From positions 1-6,312 of the forward strand of contig SBFT01000085.1 in the NCBI GenBank assembly GCA_006227805.1: a stretch of DNA of 6,312 bases, written 5' to 3'. The stretch comes from Paracoccaceae bacterium. Lineage in GTDB: Bacteria > Pseudomonadota > Alphaproteobacteria > Rhodobacterales > Rhodobacteraceae. A program made the position numbers and the translations under genes. A model generated the notes under the pieces. The model had not been told where the DNA came from. It saw only the letters and a program-made list of their open reading frames with translations, and searched no databases. This document shows positions 5,756 through 6,312 of this stretch, piece by piece (the stretch's first letter is position 1; each line of letters opens with the position of its first letter).

Positions 5756-6312
5756 TCACGGGTTCAGGCGCTGGATGTCCCACGCCTCGCCGGGCTGCGC
5801 GCGGGTGAATCGGAACCGGTCGTGCAGGCGGAACTCGCCATCGGCCCAGAACTCGATCTCGAGCGGCGTGATCCGGTAGCCGCCCCAGAAGGGCGGACGC
5901 GGAGGATTGGTTCCGAACCGCGCGGTGACCTTGGCCACCTCGCCCATCAGCGCCAGCCGCGAGGACAGGGGCTGCGACTGCCGCGACGCCCAGGCCCCCA
6001 GCCGGCTTTTCAGCGACCGCGAGGCGAAGTAGGCGTCGGCCTTCGGCCCCTCCTCGCGGGTGACGGTGCCGCGCACGCGGATCTGCCGGCGCAGGCTTTT
6101 CCAGTGCAGAACGAAGGCCGCCGTGCCGCTGGCCGCGATCTCGGTGGCCTTGCGGCTGCCGTAGTTGGTGTAGAAGACGAAGGCGTCGTCCTCGATCTCC
6201 TTCAGCAGCACCATCCGCACGTTCGGCAGTCCGGTGTCGTCCACCGTCGCCAGCGCGATCGCGTTCGGGTCGTTCGGCTCGCTCGCCTCGGCCTCGGCCA
6301 GCCAGGCGCGGG
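5756..6312 (-). CDS. pdxH: Pyridoxamine/pyridoxine 5'-phosphate oxidase, 5' end cut by window edge
   Basis: This FMN enzyme oxidises pyridoxine 5'-phosphate and pyridoxamine 5'-phosphate to pyridoxal 5'-phosphate, the last step of the DXP-dependent vitamin B6 pathway and a salvage step; it is a cytoplasmic dimer. The 184 visible residues align along the whole E. coli family pattern: ALATVDDTGLPNVRMVLLK (FMN-binding Arg and Lys), FVFYTNYGSRKATEI (FMN contacts), RRQIRVRGTV, GAWASRQSQPLSSR, FWGGYRITPLEIEFW, and RLHDRFRFTR, whose Arg and His contact the substrate. The C-terminus RLNP before the stop matches the family RLxP end. Given a family length of 200-218 residues, about 15-35 N-terminal residues and the start codon lie beyond base 6312. 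The frame stays open to the edge, so a start at the internal GTG at 6244 is not supported: it would cut into the FMN fold. It lies upstream of the cold-shock gene, same strand, 107 bp away. Confidence 0.97.
   Translation of the reverse strand, partial: RAWLAEAEASEPNDPNAIALATVDDTGLPNVRMVLLKEIEDDAFVFYTNYGSRKATEIAASGTAAFVLHWKSLRRQIRVRGTVTREEGPKADAYFASRSLKSRLGAWASRQSQPLSSRLALMGEVAKVTARFGTNPPRPPFWGGYRITPLEIEFWADGEFRLHDRFRFTRAQPGEAWDIQRLNP

Overview
The window looks like chromosome from a high-GC alphaproteobacterium, most likely family Rhodobacteraceae. The reasons are the very GC-rich third codon positions, a coenzyme B12-dependent (class II) ribonucleotide reductase as a main dNTP-forming enzyme, and a two-domain cold-shock protein of the kind known from alphaproteobacteria. 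The species cannot be fixed from this sequence. No mobile element, CRISPR array, toxin-antitoxin pair or defence island is visible.

Layout. From base 1 to 3479 the minus strand carries nrdJ, entering the window at its start codon and running off the left edge before its C-terminal tail. Its upstream region (3480 to about 3760) holds a probable promoter and two NrdR-box-like palindromes exactly 31 bp apart, followed by a leader of about 220 nt. The rest of the divergent intergenic region (to 4000) has an AT-rich patch and an 84-nt nested inverted repeat. A plus-strand gene for a small predicted lipoprotein (4001-4447) converges on a minus-strand tRNA-Pro(UGG) gene (4473-4549), with a strong GC hairpin between them. 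Further right on the minus strand are an exported DUF192 protein (4657-5142), a two-domain cold-shock protein (5118-5648) whose 3' end overlaps the DUF192 start, and pdxH (5756 to beyond 6312), cut by the right edge.

How the genes fit together. nrdJ makes deoxyribonucleotides and is probably repressed by NrdR when dATP is plentiful. pdxH makes pyridoxal 5'-phosphate. The cold-shock and DUF192 genes overlap by 25 nt and are probably co-transcribed and translationally coupled; whether they share a transcript with pdxH is unclear because an AT-rich 107-bp gap full of short palindromes and repeats lies between. The genes are mostly housekeeping. The points worth a second look are the regulatory DNA upstream of nrdJ, the nested inverted repeat beside it, and the repeat cluster upstream of the cold-shock gene. 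I did not find convincing evidence for a new multi-gene system.
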